Assembly (NCBI GenBank): GCA_021821425.1
Contig: JAKACL010000129.1
Span: 1-8,094 of the forward strand
Source: Pseudomonadota bacterium
GTDB lineage: Bacteria > Pseudomonadota > Gammaproteobacteria > Burkholderiales > Thiobacillaceae
Reading direction: 5' to 3'
Length of the DNA: 8,094 nt
The translations under genes and the position numbers were made by a program. A model generated the notes under the pieces. That model was given only the letters and a program-made list of their open reading frames with translations. It was not told where the DNA came from and made no database searches. Shown one piece after another: positions 1-5,654 of the stretch (its first letter is position 1; each line of letters begins with the position of its first letter).

Positions 1-330
1 CAGGATCAGGTTCACCGCGTGGTCGCAGGCCACGTCCCAGCGCCGCTTCACCCGGTGATTGCGGCGATGCGGATGGCCCATCGCGCAATGCATCGCCTCG
101 TGCGCCAGCACGAACTGCGTCTGCGCAAGATTCAGGTTCTCGATGAACTTGGGATTGAAGTAAAACGCCTGCGCATCGGTGCCGGTGGTGGTGCACCACT
201 CGCCGCCCGGCTTCAGCGGCAGGTGCATCACCAGCGCGCCGAGGAAGGGGCGCTCCATGATCAGTCGCGTGCGCGCGGCGGCAAGCTTGGTGAGGATGGG
301 TTGGAGCGCGGCGTCGTTGGCTTCAGCCAT
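1..330 (-). CDS. VWA-like / DUF2201 putative metallopeptidase protein, N-terminal part
   Basis: The first 110 codons of a protein that runs off the left edge of the window. It starts at ATG 330 (MAEANDAALQPIL...). The central motif HEAMH (residues 77-81) is an HExxH zinc-metallopeptidase signature. It is followed by CAMGHPHRR and a W-D-x-A-x-D-x-x-x-N pattern (W98, D103, N107), which resembles the N-terminal putative metallopeptidase domain of DUF2201 proteins. These usually carry a VWA-like domain at the C-terminus, which would lie outside the window. The start codon is only 4 bases after the stop of the upstream MoxR ATPase and has no clear Shine-Dalgarno, so translation is probably coupled. 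MoxR ATPases are generally thought to act as chaperones for a VWA partner, perhaps in metal or cofactor insertion or complex maturation. Catalysis is not demonstrated; the HExxH could be structural. Family assignment is fairly sure, the actual role is unknown. Confidence 0.82.
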   Translation of the reverse strand, partial: MAEANDAALQPILTKLAAARTRLIMERPFLGALVMHLPLKPGGEWCTTTGTDAQAFYFNPKFIENLNLAQTQFVLAHEAMHCAMGHPHRRNHRVKRRWDVACDHAVNLIL

Positions 331-334
331 TGGC

Positions 335-1378
335 TTAATGTTCGTACAAGACGAGGTCGGTGATGCTGTTGGCCCATTCGGCAAACGCCGGCACCGCGAA
401 CAGCGGACGGCCCACCGCACGGTGCAGGTCGGATACCAGCATCACGCCCATCTCGCGCTGTGGGAAACGCTGCGCGTATTTGAGGATGTTGCCGTATACC
501 GCTGTCGCATTGCCGCTGTCGGCCGCCTGCAGTGCTTTGCGGACCAGCGCGGCAGCGACGCCGTACTGCAGGTCGATGCCCTCGGGCACCTCGGCCGCTT
601 CGCCGGCGAGGATGGCGTCGATGTCCGGCATCTGCGCCATGTTGTCGACGAAGGTCTTGAGTTCGAGTCCGGCCGATTGCCCCACGCAGGCCACCAGCGA
701 GTCGGCCAGCAGCGCGGTGCGGTCGAATTTCTGCAGCGCGCGGTGCGCGTATTCCCACGAGCGCGGGCTGGGGAAAGCGATCGGCGTGTGCGCCGGATCG
801 AAGCTGAACAACAGGTCGGGACGGAAGCGCAGGAAGGCGATCACGCGCGGATCGATGTCCTCGCTGTGCGCCCAGTCCACCCAGTCGTCCAGGTTCACCT
901 CGACTTCGTAGTGGGTGAAGCGGTTGGCCAGCGGCGCCGGCATCGCGTAGGTGACGCCGCGGTCGCCCTGGCGGTTGCCGGCGGCGAAGATCACCCAGCC
1001 GTCCGGCACCTGGTATTCGCCGAGGCGGCGGTCGAGAATCAGCTGGTAGGCCGCGGCCGAAACCGTCGGCGGCGCCGAGGTGATCTCGTCGAGGAACAGG
1101 ATGCCGGCCGGGCCGTGGCGCGCGGCATCGGGCAGCACCGAGGGAATCGACCATTCGACCAGCTGGCCGTTGCGGAACGGAATGCCGCGCAGGTCGGTCG
1201 GTTCCATTTGCGAGAGGCGGATGTCGATCAGCGGCACACTGTGCTGCAGTGCGATCTTGGCGACGATCTGCGACTTGCCGACGCCCGGCGGGCCCCACAG
1301 CATCACGGGCGTGTGGTGGCCGTCGGCGGCGCTTTCGAATTCGCGGTCGAGGATGGTTTCGATATGGGAGGGACGCAT
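335..1378 (-). CDS. MoxR-family AAA+ ATPase
   Basis: A 347-residue ATPase. Walker A GPPGVGKS is at residues 29-36, Walker B ILFLDE at 93-98, the sensor 1 asparagine in AAGNR at 135, a likely arginine finger in ANRF at 153, and a sensor 2-type arginine in SPRSWE at 206. This order is that of the MoxR class of AAA+ proteins, which form rings and use ATP to remodel partner proteins carrying VWA domains. The partner is evidently the gene 4 bases downstream. I chose ATG 1378 (MRPSHIETIL). The frame stays open to a GTG at 1438, but the extra 20 residues look unlike protein and would cover the best promoter candidate. No strong ribosome-binding site precedes ATG 1378. The client or pathway cannot be told from sequence, and nothing is missing from the ATPase core. 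Confidence 0.92.
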   Translation of the reverse strand: MRPSHIETILDREFESAADGHHTPVMLWGPPGVGKSQIVAKIALQHSVPLIDIRLSQMEPTDLRGIPFRNGQLVEWSIPSVLPDAARHGPAGILFLDEITSAPPTVSAAAYQLILDRRLGEYQVPDGWVIFAAGNRQGDRGVTYAMPAPLANRFTHYEVEVNLDDWVDWAHSEDIDPRVIAFLRFRPDLLFSFDPAHTPIAFPSPRSWEYAHRALQKFDRTALLADSLVACVGQSAGLELKTFVDNMAQMPDIDAILAGEAAEVPEGIDLQYGVAAALVRKALQAADSGNATAVYGNILKYAQRFPQREMGVMLVSDLHRAVGRPLFAVPAFAEWANSITDLVLYEH

Positions 1379-1408
1379 GGGCTTTACAACAACATGGAGT
1401 GAAGCCAA

Positions 1409-1437
1409 ATGATAATCGCTCACGTCCCCGGGTTCCA
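1409..1437 (-). promoter_or_regulatory. candidate sigma-70 promoter for the moxR operon
   Basis: On the minus strand TATCAT (1409-1414) matches the -10 consensus at 5 of 6 positions. It lies 17 bases after TGGAAC (1432-1437), a weak -35 match. Transcription would start near 1402, leaving a short leader before ATG 1378. This supports the shorter start of the ATPase. It was judged by eye only. Confidence 0.35.
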
Positions 1438-1476
1438 CCCGTAATGCGCAGGCGGGTTAGTCAAGTCACCTCGCCC

Positions 1477-1506
1477 TTGCTTGCAGCAGGGGGATTTTGT
1501 TACTGT
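1477..1506 (+). promoter_or_regulatory. candidate promoter for the Nudix gene
   Basis: TTGCTT (1477-1482) is followed after 18 bases by TACTGT (1501-1506), which has a TGn extension (1498-1500) typical of extended -10 promoters. The -10 hexamer itself matches at only 3 of 6 positions. Position fits, since the start codon at 1535 lies about 25 bases past the expected transcript start. The rest of the 1379-1534 divergent intergenic region shows no further structure that I can support. Confidence 0.28.
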
Positions 1507-1534
1507 GCAGCGACTTGGACTGGATGGATGCAGC

Positions 1535-2068
1535 ATGAATTTTTGCAGTGAATGTGGCAGCGCCGTCGTGCTGCGCGTACCGACCGGCGACCATCTGCCG
1601 CGTCATATCTGTAGCGACTGCGGCACCATCCATTACCAGAACCCGAAGATGGTGGTCGGCTGCATTCCGGAATGGGAAGACAAGGTGCTGCTGTGCCGCC
1701 GCGCGATCGAACCGAAGTACGGCCTGTGGACCCTGCCCGCCGGTTTCATGGAAAACGGCGAAACCACGCTGGAAGGCGCAGCACGCGAAACCTGGGAAGA
1801 AGCCGGCGCCCGCATCGAGATCGGCGGGCTGTACACCCTGTACAACCTGCCGCACATCAACCAGGTGTATTTGATGTTCCGCGCCCAGTTGCTGGATCTG
1901 GATTTTCAGCCCGGGATCGAATCGCTGGAGACGAAGCTGTTCACCGAAGCCGAAATTCCCTGGGACGAGATTGCGTTTCGCACCGTACGCGCCACGCTGG
2001 AACAGTATTTCAGCGACCGCCGCGCCGGTTCATTCGACTTCCACTTCGGCGACATCCGCACGCGCTGA
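1535..2068 (+). CDS. Nudix hydrolase with N-terminal zinc ribbon
   Basis: A 177-residue protein. Residues 4-29 hold two CxxC pairs (C4/C7, C26/C29), forming a zinc ribbon of the type fused to Nudix domains. The Nudix box runs from G70 to A92 (G-x5-E-x7-RETWEEAGA) and supplies the metal-binding glutamates E85, E88 and E89. The domain is complete through the C-terminal EIPWDEIAF region. Nudix enzymes hydrolyse nucleoside diphosphates linked to another moiety. The nearest groups are ADP-ribose or NADH pyrophosphatase-like proteins (COG1051 type), but the substrate cannot be read from the motif. It is shorter than NudC and so probably not NudC itself. ATG 1535 is chosen because the zinc ribbon begins directly after it and GGATGG lies just upstream; the frame is open from 1481. 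The gene is monocistronic and convergent with the next one, and its stop lies 4 bases before an inverted-repeat element. Confidence 0.9.
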   Translation: MNFCSECGSAVVLRVPTGDHLPRHICSDCGTIHYQNPKMVVGCIPEWEDKVLLCRRAIEPKYGLWTLPAGFMENGETTLEGAARETWEEAGARIEIGGLYTLYNLPHINQVYLMFRAQLLDLDFQPGIESLETKLFTEAEIPWDEIAFRTVRATLEQYFSDRRAGSFDFHFGDIRTR

Positions 2069-2072
2069 ATCA

Positions 2073-2237
2073 GGCCTGTTAACGCGTATCTCGCGGCTGC
2101 GGCAAGGTCGATTCGGGATGCACCCCGCGAAGCGGAACGCGCCGCGGTGCCGGGACAGCAAGCGGCTCGCGCCAAAGGAACATGCCCGAAGCGGCCCCGT
2201 CTCTGCGGGTTTGGCGCGAAATAAGCGTTAACAGGCC
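2073..2237. mobile_element. MITE-like element with 25-bp terminal inverted repeats
   Basis: The left end (2073-2097) and the right end (2213-2237) are inverted copies. The outer 13 bases GGCCTGTTAACGC are perfect, and 22 of 25 match overall, with mismatches at positions 14, 18 and 24. The 165-bp unit holds no transposase. Inside it are a further 10-bp perfect inverted repeat, TCGCGCCAAA (2167-2176) against its complement at 2210-2219, and a direct repeat CGAAGCGG (2128-2135, 2187-2194). The right end abuts the TAG stop of the minus-strand gene (2238-2240) and the left end lies 4 bases past the Nudix stop. No clear target-site duplication is visible. It could be a non-autonomous transposable element or a folded intergenic repeat serving both convergent genes. 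The inverted repeat is certain; mobility is inferred. Confidence 0.62.
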
Positions 2238-3743
2238 CTAGGCCGCGGCGGCGAACTGCTCGCGGCCGAGCACATCCATGCCGACCCGCAGCCAGCCTTC
2301 GTGGCTTTCCATGACTTCGCCCAGGCGCAGACGGTAGAGCATGTCGCCGTCGCGCAGCATCAGCGATGCGCCGAGGCGGTAGTGGGACTGCGGGATCAAC
2401 AGGTTGCTGACGCCCTGGTCGGGATGCGTCAATGGCATGTACAGCGCCCAGGTCTTCTCCGGCACGCTGCCTTCCGAGGTCGGCTCGAAATGAATTTCCA
2501 CCCGCCTGGGATGACGCGACAGGCGCTGCGCGCCGACCAGATGCTGGTCTTCCTCGCGGTTCCAGCGGATCGCCAGCAGTTGCCAGACATTCTCGGCCGG
2601 ATCCCAGCTCACCGCCACCAGGCGCCCGTGCGGCAACGCCGTCGCCTCGGGCAGGGCAAAGCCCATGCCCTCCGGACTTTCGTCTCGCAGCATCCAGGGC
2701 TCGAGGCCCGAACGTGCCGGATCGCCGTCGCACTGCGCCAGCGCAGTCAGGATGTTGTCCATGCCGGCCGCCACCCACACGCGGCCGAACCGGTGGGTGC
2801 GCTGCAGGTTGCGCCGGATGCCGCCGCGTTCGATCAAACTGGCCACCTGCTGGGCGAGCCCGCCCGAGCCGTCTTCGGATGTGTCGGTTTGGAGCCCGCG
2901 CAGATGGGCGACCAGCGGACCCAGCGCCAGGTAACGCAGGCGACGGCCTTCCGCCCAGCCCGGTTCGAGCATGCTCGCCCCCTCGCTCTGCGCCAGGTCC
3001 ACCATATGCGTGTGGACTTGCCGTCGCGCCGCTACGTCGGGCAGCGGCAGCGGTTCGAAGCGTTCGACCAGCTCGGCGATGGACTCGATTTCCTGGGTGC
3101 GATAGCCCAGCGGATGCACCAGACCCAGCAGCACCACCAGCGTGTATTCACGCGCGCAGTGGGTCGGTTTCGCATCGATCTGCACCGGTGTCAGCACATG
3201 GCCGTCGCGCTCGACCAGCCGGTAGATCTTGTGCAGCCGGCGCCACGCCGACGGCGACGGGCTGCGTGCCTGGTGATAGTCCCAGCGCATGGCCAGGCCG
3301 ATATAGCGCAGCGTGCGCGCGGCAAAATCCGCCACATGCGGCTTGAGATCTTCGCTTCCCGGATTGCGGTAGGCGTGCTTCAGCATGTCGTACCAGGCTT
3401 CCGCCAGCAGCGACCAGAACATCCACGATTCGCGCCACAGCGCCTGGCGCGCGAGGCGAAATGACGCCTGGTTGCGCACATACTGTTCGACAATGCGTTC
3501 CTGCAGCGGCAGCCCCGCCTCCTCCAGCTTGAGCAGCGATTTCATGCGGCTGAGCGTCGACGCAGCGTGTTCCGCGTTGAAGCGCTCAAGCCCCTGAACC
3601 AGCGCGTGATGCCGGTCGTAATCGGAATCGACAGGCAGGGTCTTCAACCATTTTTCGGTGCATTTCACCGAGGCAAACGGCGATCCGCTCCCGGCTTTGC
3701 GGCGGCGAGCGATCGTGGTCAGCATGTCAAAAAATTCGGGCAT
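2238..3743 (-). CDS. uncharacterised protein with a PilZ-like C-terminal region
   Basis: A 501-residue protein that I do not recognise as a named family. Residues 1-300 are rich in helix-forming, Trp/Arg-containing sequence with no catalytic motif or clear membrane segment. Residues 307-400 resemble a divergent PilZ domain: RNLQR (311-315) fits RxxxR, and DESPEG (354-359) fits D/NxSxxG, followed by GRLVAVSW and a W-x-L-x-x-I-R-W strand. PilZ domains bind cyclic di-GMP through these two motifs. About 100 residues follow, possibly a second beta-barrel. The spacing between the two motifs is longer than usual, so binding is only a suggestion. The start ATG 3743 (MPEFFDML) is uncertain. The frame is open to 3914 and an upstream ATG at 3785 and a downstream one at 3725 are possible; none has a good Shine-Dalgarno. 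The protein is probably cytoplasmic. It stands alone, convergent with the Nudix gene. Confidence 0.78.
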   Translation of the reverse strand: MPEFFDMLTTIARRRKAGSGSPFASVKCTEKWLKTLPVDSDYDRHHALVQGLERFNAEHAASTLSRMKSLLKLEEAGLPLQERIVEQYVRNQASFRLARQALWRESWMFWSLLAEAWYDMLKHAYRNPGSEDLKPHVADFAARTLRYIGLAMRWDYHQARSPSPSAWRRLHKIYRLVERDGHVLTPVQIDAKPTHCAREYTLVVLLGLVHPLGYRTQEIESIAELVERFEPLPLPDVAARRQVHTHMVDLAQSEGASMLEPGWAEGRRLRYLALGPLVAHLRGLQTDTSEDGSGGLAQQVASLIERGGIRRNLQRTHRFGRVWVAAGMDNILTALAQCDGDPARSGLEPWMLRDESPEGMGFALPEATALPHGRLVAVSWDPAENVWQLLAIRWNREEDQHLVGAQRLSRHPRRVEIHFEPTSEGSVPEKTWALYMPLTHPDQGVSNLLIPQSHYRLGASLMLRDGDMLYRLRLGEVMESHEGWLRVGMDVLGREQFAAAA

Positions 3744-4091
3744 GGGACAACTCAATGGATGGCATGGCCTGTTGAACAGCACCATCTGTGCCAACCGACC
3801 GCGCGGCCAGACCGCATCCAAGGCATTGGTTTTACTGCCCCCCGCGCCGGGCCGTCTTCCGCCTCCGCGACAGGGATAACGAAAACCCGACACTTCTTGA
3901 TGAAGCCGCGTCAACCCCTGCCGATGCGCTCACCCGCCGACAAAGCCTGGCGAACCCGCTACAATTCGCGCCGTGTGAACAGTGCAACATCGCGCAGCCC
4001 CAGTAATCAAGCGCGCCGTCCGCACACCGCACTTTTGTTCTCGACGCGTGCCGGAGCCAAAACCGGTCTCAGCATCGTGCAGATTTATTTT
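3744..4091. other. 348-base intergenic region without a convincing gene
   Basis: This is the divergent space between the PilZ-like gene (leftwards) and tRNA-Ser (rightwards). The open frames here have unlikely composition, and those on the minus strand run through the tRNA in antisense. The only regulatory candidate I can point to is the promoter at 3937-3965. No repeat, RNA fold or conserved site stands out, and no promoter for the leftward gene is convincing. Confidence 0.6.
3937..3965 (+). promoter_or_regulatory. candidate sigma-70 promoter upstream of tRNA-Ser
   Basis: CCGACA (3937-3942, 4 of 6 to the -35 consensus) is followed after exactly 17 bases by TACAAT (3960-3965, 5 of 6 to the -10 consensus). 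This is the best promoter in the region. It would start transcription near 3972, giving a leader of about 120 bases before the tRNA. That is long for a tRNA gene, so it may serve something else or the tRNA may have a closer promoter that I cannot see. Confidence 0.4.
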
Positions 4092-4179
4092 GGAAGCGTG
4101 GCAGAGTGGTCGATTGCACCGGTCTTGAAAACCGGCAACGGGAAACCGTTCGTGAGTTCGAATCTCACCGCTTCCGCCA
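4092..4179 (+). tRNA. tRNA-Ser (anticodon UGA)
   Basis: An 88-base class II tRNA with the CCA encoded. The acceptor stem GGAAGCG (4092-4098) pairs with CGCTTCC (4169-4175), followed by discriminator G and CCA (4177-4179). The anticodon stem CCGGT/ACCGG (4119-4123, 4131-4135) encloses the loop CTTGAAA, giving anticodon TGA at 4126-4128. A variable arm at about 4136-4151, as expected for serine, precedes the T arm GTGAG-TTCGAAT-CTCAC (4152-4168). All arms pair without defect, so the gene looks functional. It reads UCA codons and, by wobble, other UCN codons. Its 3' end is duplicated downstream (4250-4276). Confidence 0.97.
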
Positions 4180-4185
4180 GACAAG

Positions 4186-4224
4186 GGGTTTCTGCATGCG
4201 TGCGAAGCACGCGTGCTAAAACCC
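4186..4224 (+). terminator. strong hairpin directly after tRNA-Ser
   Basis: GGGTTT (4186-4191) pairs with AAACCC (4219-4224). Inside, after two unpaired positions on each side, a 10-bp stem GCATGCGTGC/GCACGCGTGC (one G-U pair) closes a GAA loop at 4204-4206. That makes 16 of 18 positions paired. It begins 7 bases after the tRNA CCA and is the likely transcript end or processing barrier. No T-tract follows, so classical intrinsic termination is not certain. Confidence 0.5.
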
Positions 4225-4239
4225 ATCCCACAAGTTTGT

Positions 4240-4263
4240 GGAAGCCTCACACCGCTTCCGCCA
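4240..4263 (+). pseudogene. possible internally deleted tRNA-Ser remnant
   Basis: GGAAGC (4240-4245), identical to the 5' acceptor strand of the tRNA-Ser above, is followed at once by CTCACACC and then GCTTCCGCCA (4254-4263), the 3' acceptor strand plus CCA. It reads like a tRNA-Ser from which everything between the acceptor and the 3' T-stem strand has been lost. The six-base GGAAGC match may be chance, whereas the 3' part is certain because it lies within the 27-bp repeat. Confidence 0.3.
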
Positions 4264-4269
4264 GACAAG

Positions 4270-4308
4270 GGGTTTCAGCCTGCGTACGCCACGCGCATGC
4301 TCAGACCC
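4270..4308 (+). terminator. second hairpin after the duplicated tRNA tail
   Basis: GGGTTT (4270-4275) pairs with AGACCC (4303-4308), including one G-U pair. A further stem GCCTGCG/CGCATGC (4278-4284, 4294-4300) has one mismatch and a 9-base loop. The layout matches the hairpin at 4186-4224 although the arms differ in sequence, suggesting that the fold was kept after duplication. It lies 47 bases before the radical SAM start and could insulate that operon from the tRNA. No T-tract is present. Confidence 0.4.
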
Positions 4309-4355
4309 GGACGCAGGGAACGGTGTTTTTCGTCGTGTCATGAGAAAATCGCCGC

Positions 4356-5213
4356 ATGCCCCAGACCGCCCCCCTCACCCCCGTCAACCATGACCGCGAC
4401 AGTGCGGGGATGACCTATGTCTATCCCGTCGTCTCGCGGCGGGCCGGCGGCGTGTCGGTGGGGATCAATCTCAATCCCAACAACGCCTGCAACTGGGCCT
4501 GCGTGTATTGCCAGGTGCCCGATCTGGTGCGCGGCGCAGCGCCGGAAATCGACCTCGCGCAACTCGAGACCGAGTTGCGCGCGATGCTTGCCGGCATCCT
4601 GCACGGCGACTTCATGCAGACACAGGTACCTGAGGGCGCACGGCGGCTGAACGACATTGCGCTGTCGGGCAACGGCGAGCCGACCAGCGCCAAGGTGTTT
4701 CCACAGGTGATCGATCTGATCGGCCGGGTGATGGCGGATTTCGCGCTCATCGGCAAGATCAAGCTGGTGCTGATCACCAACGGCAGCCTGGCCGACCGGC
4801 CGCGCGTGCAGGAGGGCCTCAAAAAAATGGCGGCGCTGAACGGCGAGGTGTGGTTCAAATTCGACAGCGCGACCGCGGCCGGCATGCGCGCGATCAACCA
4901 GACGCGCATCTCGCCCGACAGGCAGTTCGAGCGCCTGGCGGCGACGGCGCGACTGTGCCCGACCTGGCTGCAAAGCTGCGTGTTTGCGATGGACGGTGCA
5001 GCGCCTGCGGATACGGAACAGGCGGCTTATCTGGCCGCGATGGCGCGTATCCGGCAGGATGGGATACCGCTGCAGGGCGTGCTGCTCTACGGGCTGGCGC
5101 GGCCTTCGATGCAGCCGCAGGCCGGCCGGCTGTCCACGCTGCCGGCGGCTTGGCTCGACGCATTTGCTGAAAAAATTCGCGCCGCTGGGCTGCCGGTGAA
5201 GGTGTCGCCATGA
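4356..5213 (+). CDS. radical SAM protein
   Basis: A 285-residue protein. The cluster motif CNWACVYC supplies C45, C49 and C52 (CxxxCxxC) to bind a 4Fe-4S cluster that cleaves S-adenosylmethionine. SGNGEPT (104-110) corresponds to the GGGEPT-type SAM-binding motif, and LVLITNGS (about 136-143) is the next barrel strand. It resembles the Fe-S oxidoreductase group COG0731 (Tyw1-like), but the substrate is unknown and the archaeal-type wyosine pathway is not implied. No second cluster motif is visible. ATG 4356 is preferred over ATG 4410 because the intervening HDRDSAG looks conserved. Its ribosome-binding site is weak, and a GAAAAT at 4344-4349 could be a -10 box for a nearly leaderless transcript. 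The stop overlaps the acpS start (ATGA at 5210-5213), so the two are translationally coupled and this gene heads the operon. In related bacteria pdxJ often sits in front of acpS; here this gene occupies that place. Confidence 0.9.
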   Translation: MPQTAPLTPVNHDRDSAGMTYVYPVVSRRAGGVSVGINLNPNNACNWACVYCQVPDLVRGAAPEIDLAQLETELRAMLAGILHGDFMQTQVPEGARRLNDIALSGNGEPTSAKVFPQVIDLIGRVMADFALIGKIKLVLITNGSLADRPRVQEGLKKMAALNGEVWFKFDSATAAGMRAINQTRISPDRQFERLAATARLCPTWLQSCVFAMDGAAPADTEQAAYLAAMARIRQDGIPLQGVLLYGLARPSMQPQAGRLSTLPAAWLDAFAEKIRAAGLPVKVSP

Positions 5214-5590
5214 TCCACGGCATCGGCACCGACCTGCTGGACGCCCGTCGCATCCGTGACGGCCTCGCCCGCTTCGGCGAACATTACGCCGACCGCATGC
5301 TCGCCCCGGCCGAACACGCGGGCTATTACGCCAGCCGCGATCCGGCACGTTTTCTCGCCAAGGCCTTCGCCGCCAAGGAAGCGTTCGCCAAGGCCGCCGG
5401 CACCGGGCTGCGTCCGCCCGTCACGCTGCGCAACATCGCGGTACTGCGCGATCCACACGGCAAGCCGCATATCGAATGCGCGCCCGAACTGGCAGCCTGG
5501 CTGGTGGAGCGCAGGATTACGGCGCACCATGTCTCGCTGTCGGACGAGGGCGACCTGGTCCTCGCCTACGTCATACTGGAGCACCCATGA
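5210..5590 (+). CDS. acpS: holo-[acyl-carrier-protein] synthase
   Basis: A 126-residue enzyme, normal for the family. It transfers the 4'-phosphopantetheine arm of coenzyme A to a serine of acyl carrier protein, activating fatty acid synthesis in the cytoplasm. The start GIGTDLL holds the metal-binding D8. The signature FLAKAFAAKEAFAKAAGTG (residues 48-66) holds E57, and HVSLSDEGD (107-115) ends the active-site region. One oddity is A52, where FLAKRFAxKEA is usual: the arginine often found there is alanine. The start overlaps the radical SAM stop (ATGA), with GAAGG at about -10 as ribosome-binding site. Downstream it is coupled to nagZ through a repeated start region. acpS next to nagZ is a common order in Betaproteobacteria and supports both calls. 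Confidence 0.95.
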   Translation: MIHGIGTDLLDARRIRDGLARFGEHYADRMLAPAEHAGYYASRDPARFLAKAFAAKEAFAKAAGTGLRPPVTLRNIAVLRDPHGKPHIECAPELAAWLVERRITAHHVSLSDEGDLVLAYVILEHP

Positions 5591-5654
5591 CGCCTGATAT
5601 CCATACCGGAGCATCGATGACCCCACTTTTCATTCGGGAGCGTCGATGACGCTC
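5572..5654 (+). repeat. triplicated start region (about 30 bp) between acpS and nagZ
   Basis: Three imperfect tandem copies of a unit reading CATACnGGAGCAnCnATGAC begin at 5572, 5602 and 5631. Units 1 and 2 agree at 19 of 23 positions and units 2 and 3 at 18 of 23. Each carries GGAG five to six bases before an ATGA (5587, 5617, 5646). Unit 1 is the end of acpS and unit 3 is the start of nagZ. The period is 30 then 29 bases, so the third ATG is out of frame with the first two. Confidence 0.75.
5587..5649 (+). CDS. possible 20-residue coupling peptide between acpS and nagZ
   Basis: ATG 5587 overlaps the acpS stop (ATGA 5587-5590), and this frame ends with TGA at 5647-5649, overlapping the nagZ start (ATGA 5646-5649). 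GGAG lies at 5578-5581. The peptide (MTPDIHTGAS...RERR) resembles nothing that I know, and half of it comes from the duplicated unit. If translated, it would pass ribosomes from acpS to nagZ. It may equally be an accident of the tandem repeats. Confidence 0.3.
   Translation: MTPDIHTGASMTPLFIRERR

Larger units (their letters stand above)
4166..4276. repeat. 27-bp perfect direct repeat of the tRNA-Ser 3' end
   Basis: Bases 4166-4192, covering the last tRNA bases including CCA plus GACAAGGGGTTTC, recur exactly at 4250-4276, 84 bases later. Similarity continues beyond the perfect block (GC, then TGCGT, with single mismatches between). tRNA 3' ends are common integrase attachment cores, so the copies look like att sites. 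However, the 84-base spacing holds no integrase, so a partial tandem duplication of the tRNA tail with its hairpin is more likely. Confidence 0.85.

Noticed and set aside
179..1402. 407-codon plus-strand open frame opposite the MoxR gene
   Set aside because: Antisense shadow of a clear AAA+ ATPase in high-GC DNA; composition is His/Arg/Val-rich without motifs.
1971..2231. 86-codon plus-strand open frame running from within the Nudix gene through the inverted-repeat element
   Set aside because: Half overlaps the Nudix gene in another frame and the rest is the repeat. No ribosome-binding site or domain supports it.
2069..2237. The inverted repeat as a simple bidirectional terminator
   Set aside because: The perfect arms are more than 100 bases apart and no T-tracts follow, so a classical hairpin terminator is unlikely.
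2301..3464. 387-codon plus-strand open frame opposite the PilZ-like gene
   Set aside because: Composition is typical of antisense translation (His/Gln/Arg-rich). The minus-strand frame looks more like protein, but as that gene is uncharacterised this choice is slightly less certain than the others.
3930..4268. 112-codon minus-strand open frame across the tRNA region
   Set aside because: It reads through tRNA-Ser in antisense (giving GEIRTHERFPVAGFQDRC-type sequence, a well-known false protein) and covers the repeat. It is not a gene.
4166..4276. A CRISPR array or integrated island between the tRNA-tail repeats
   Set aside because: There are only two copies, 84 bases apart, with no integrase or cargo between them.
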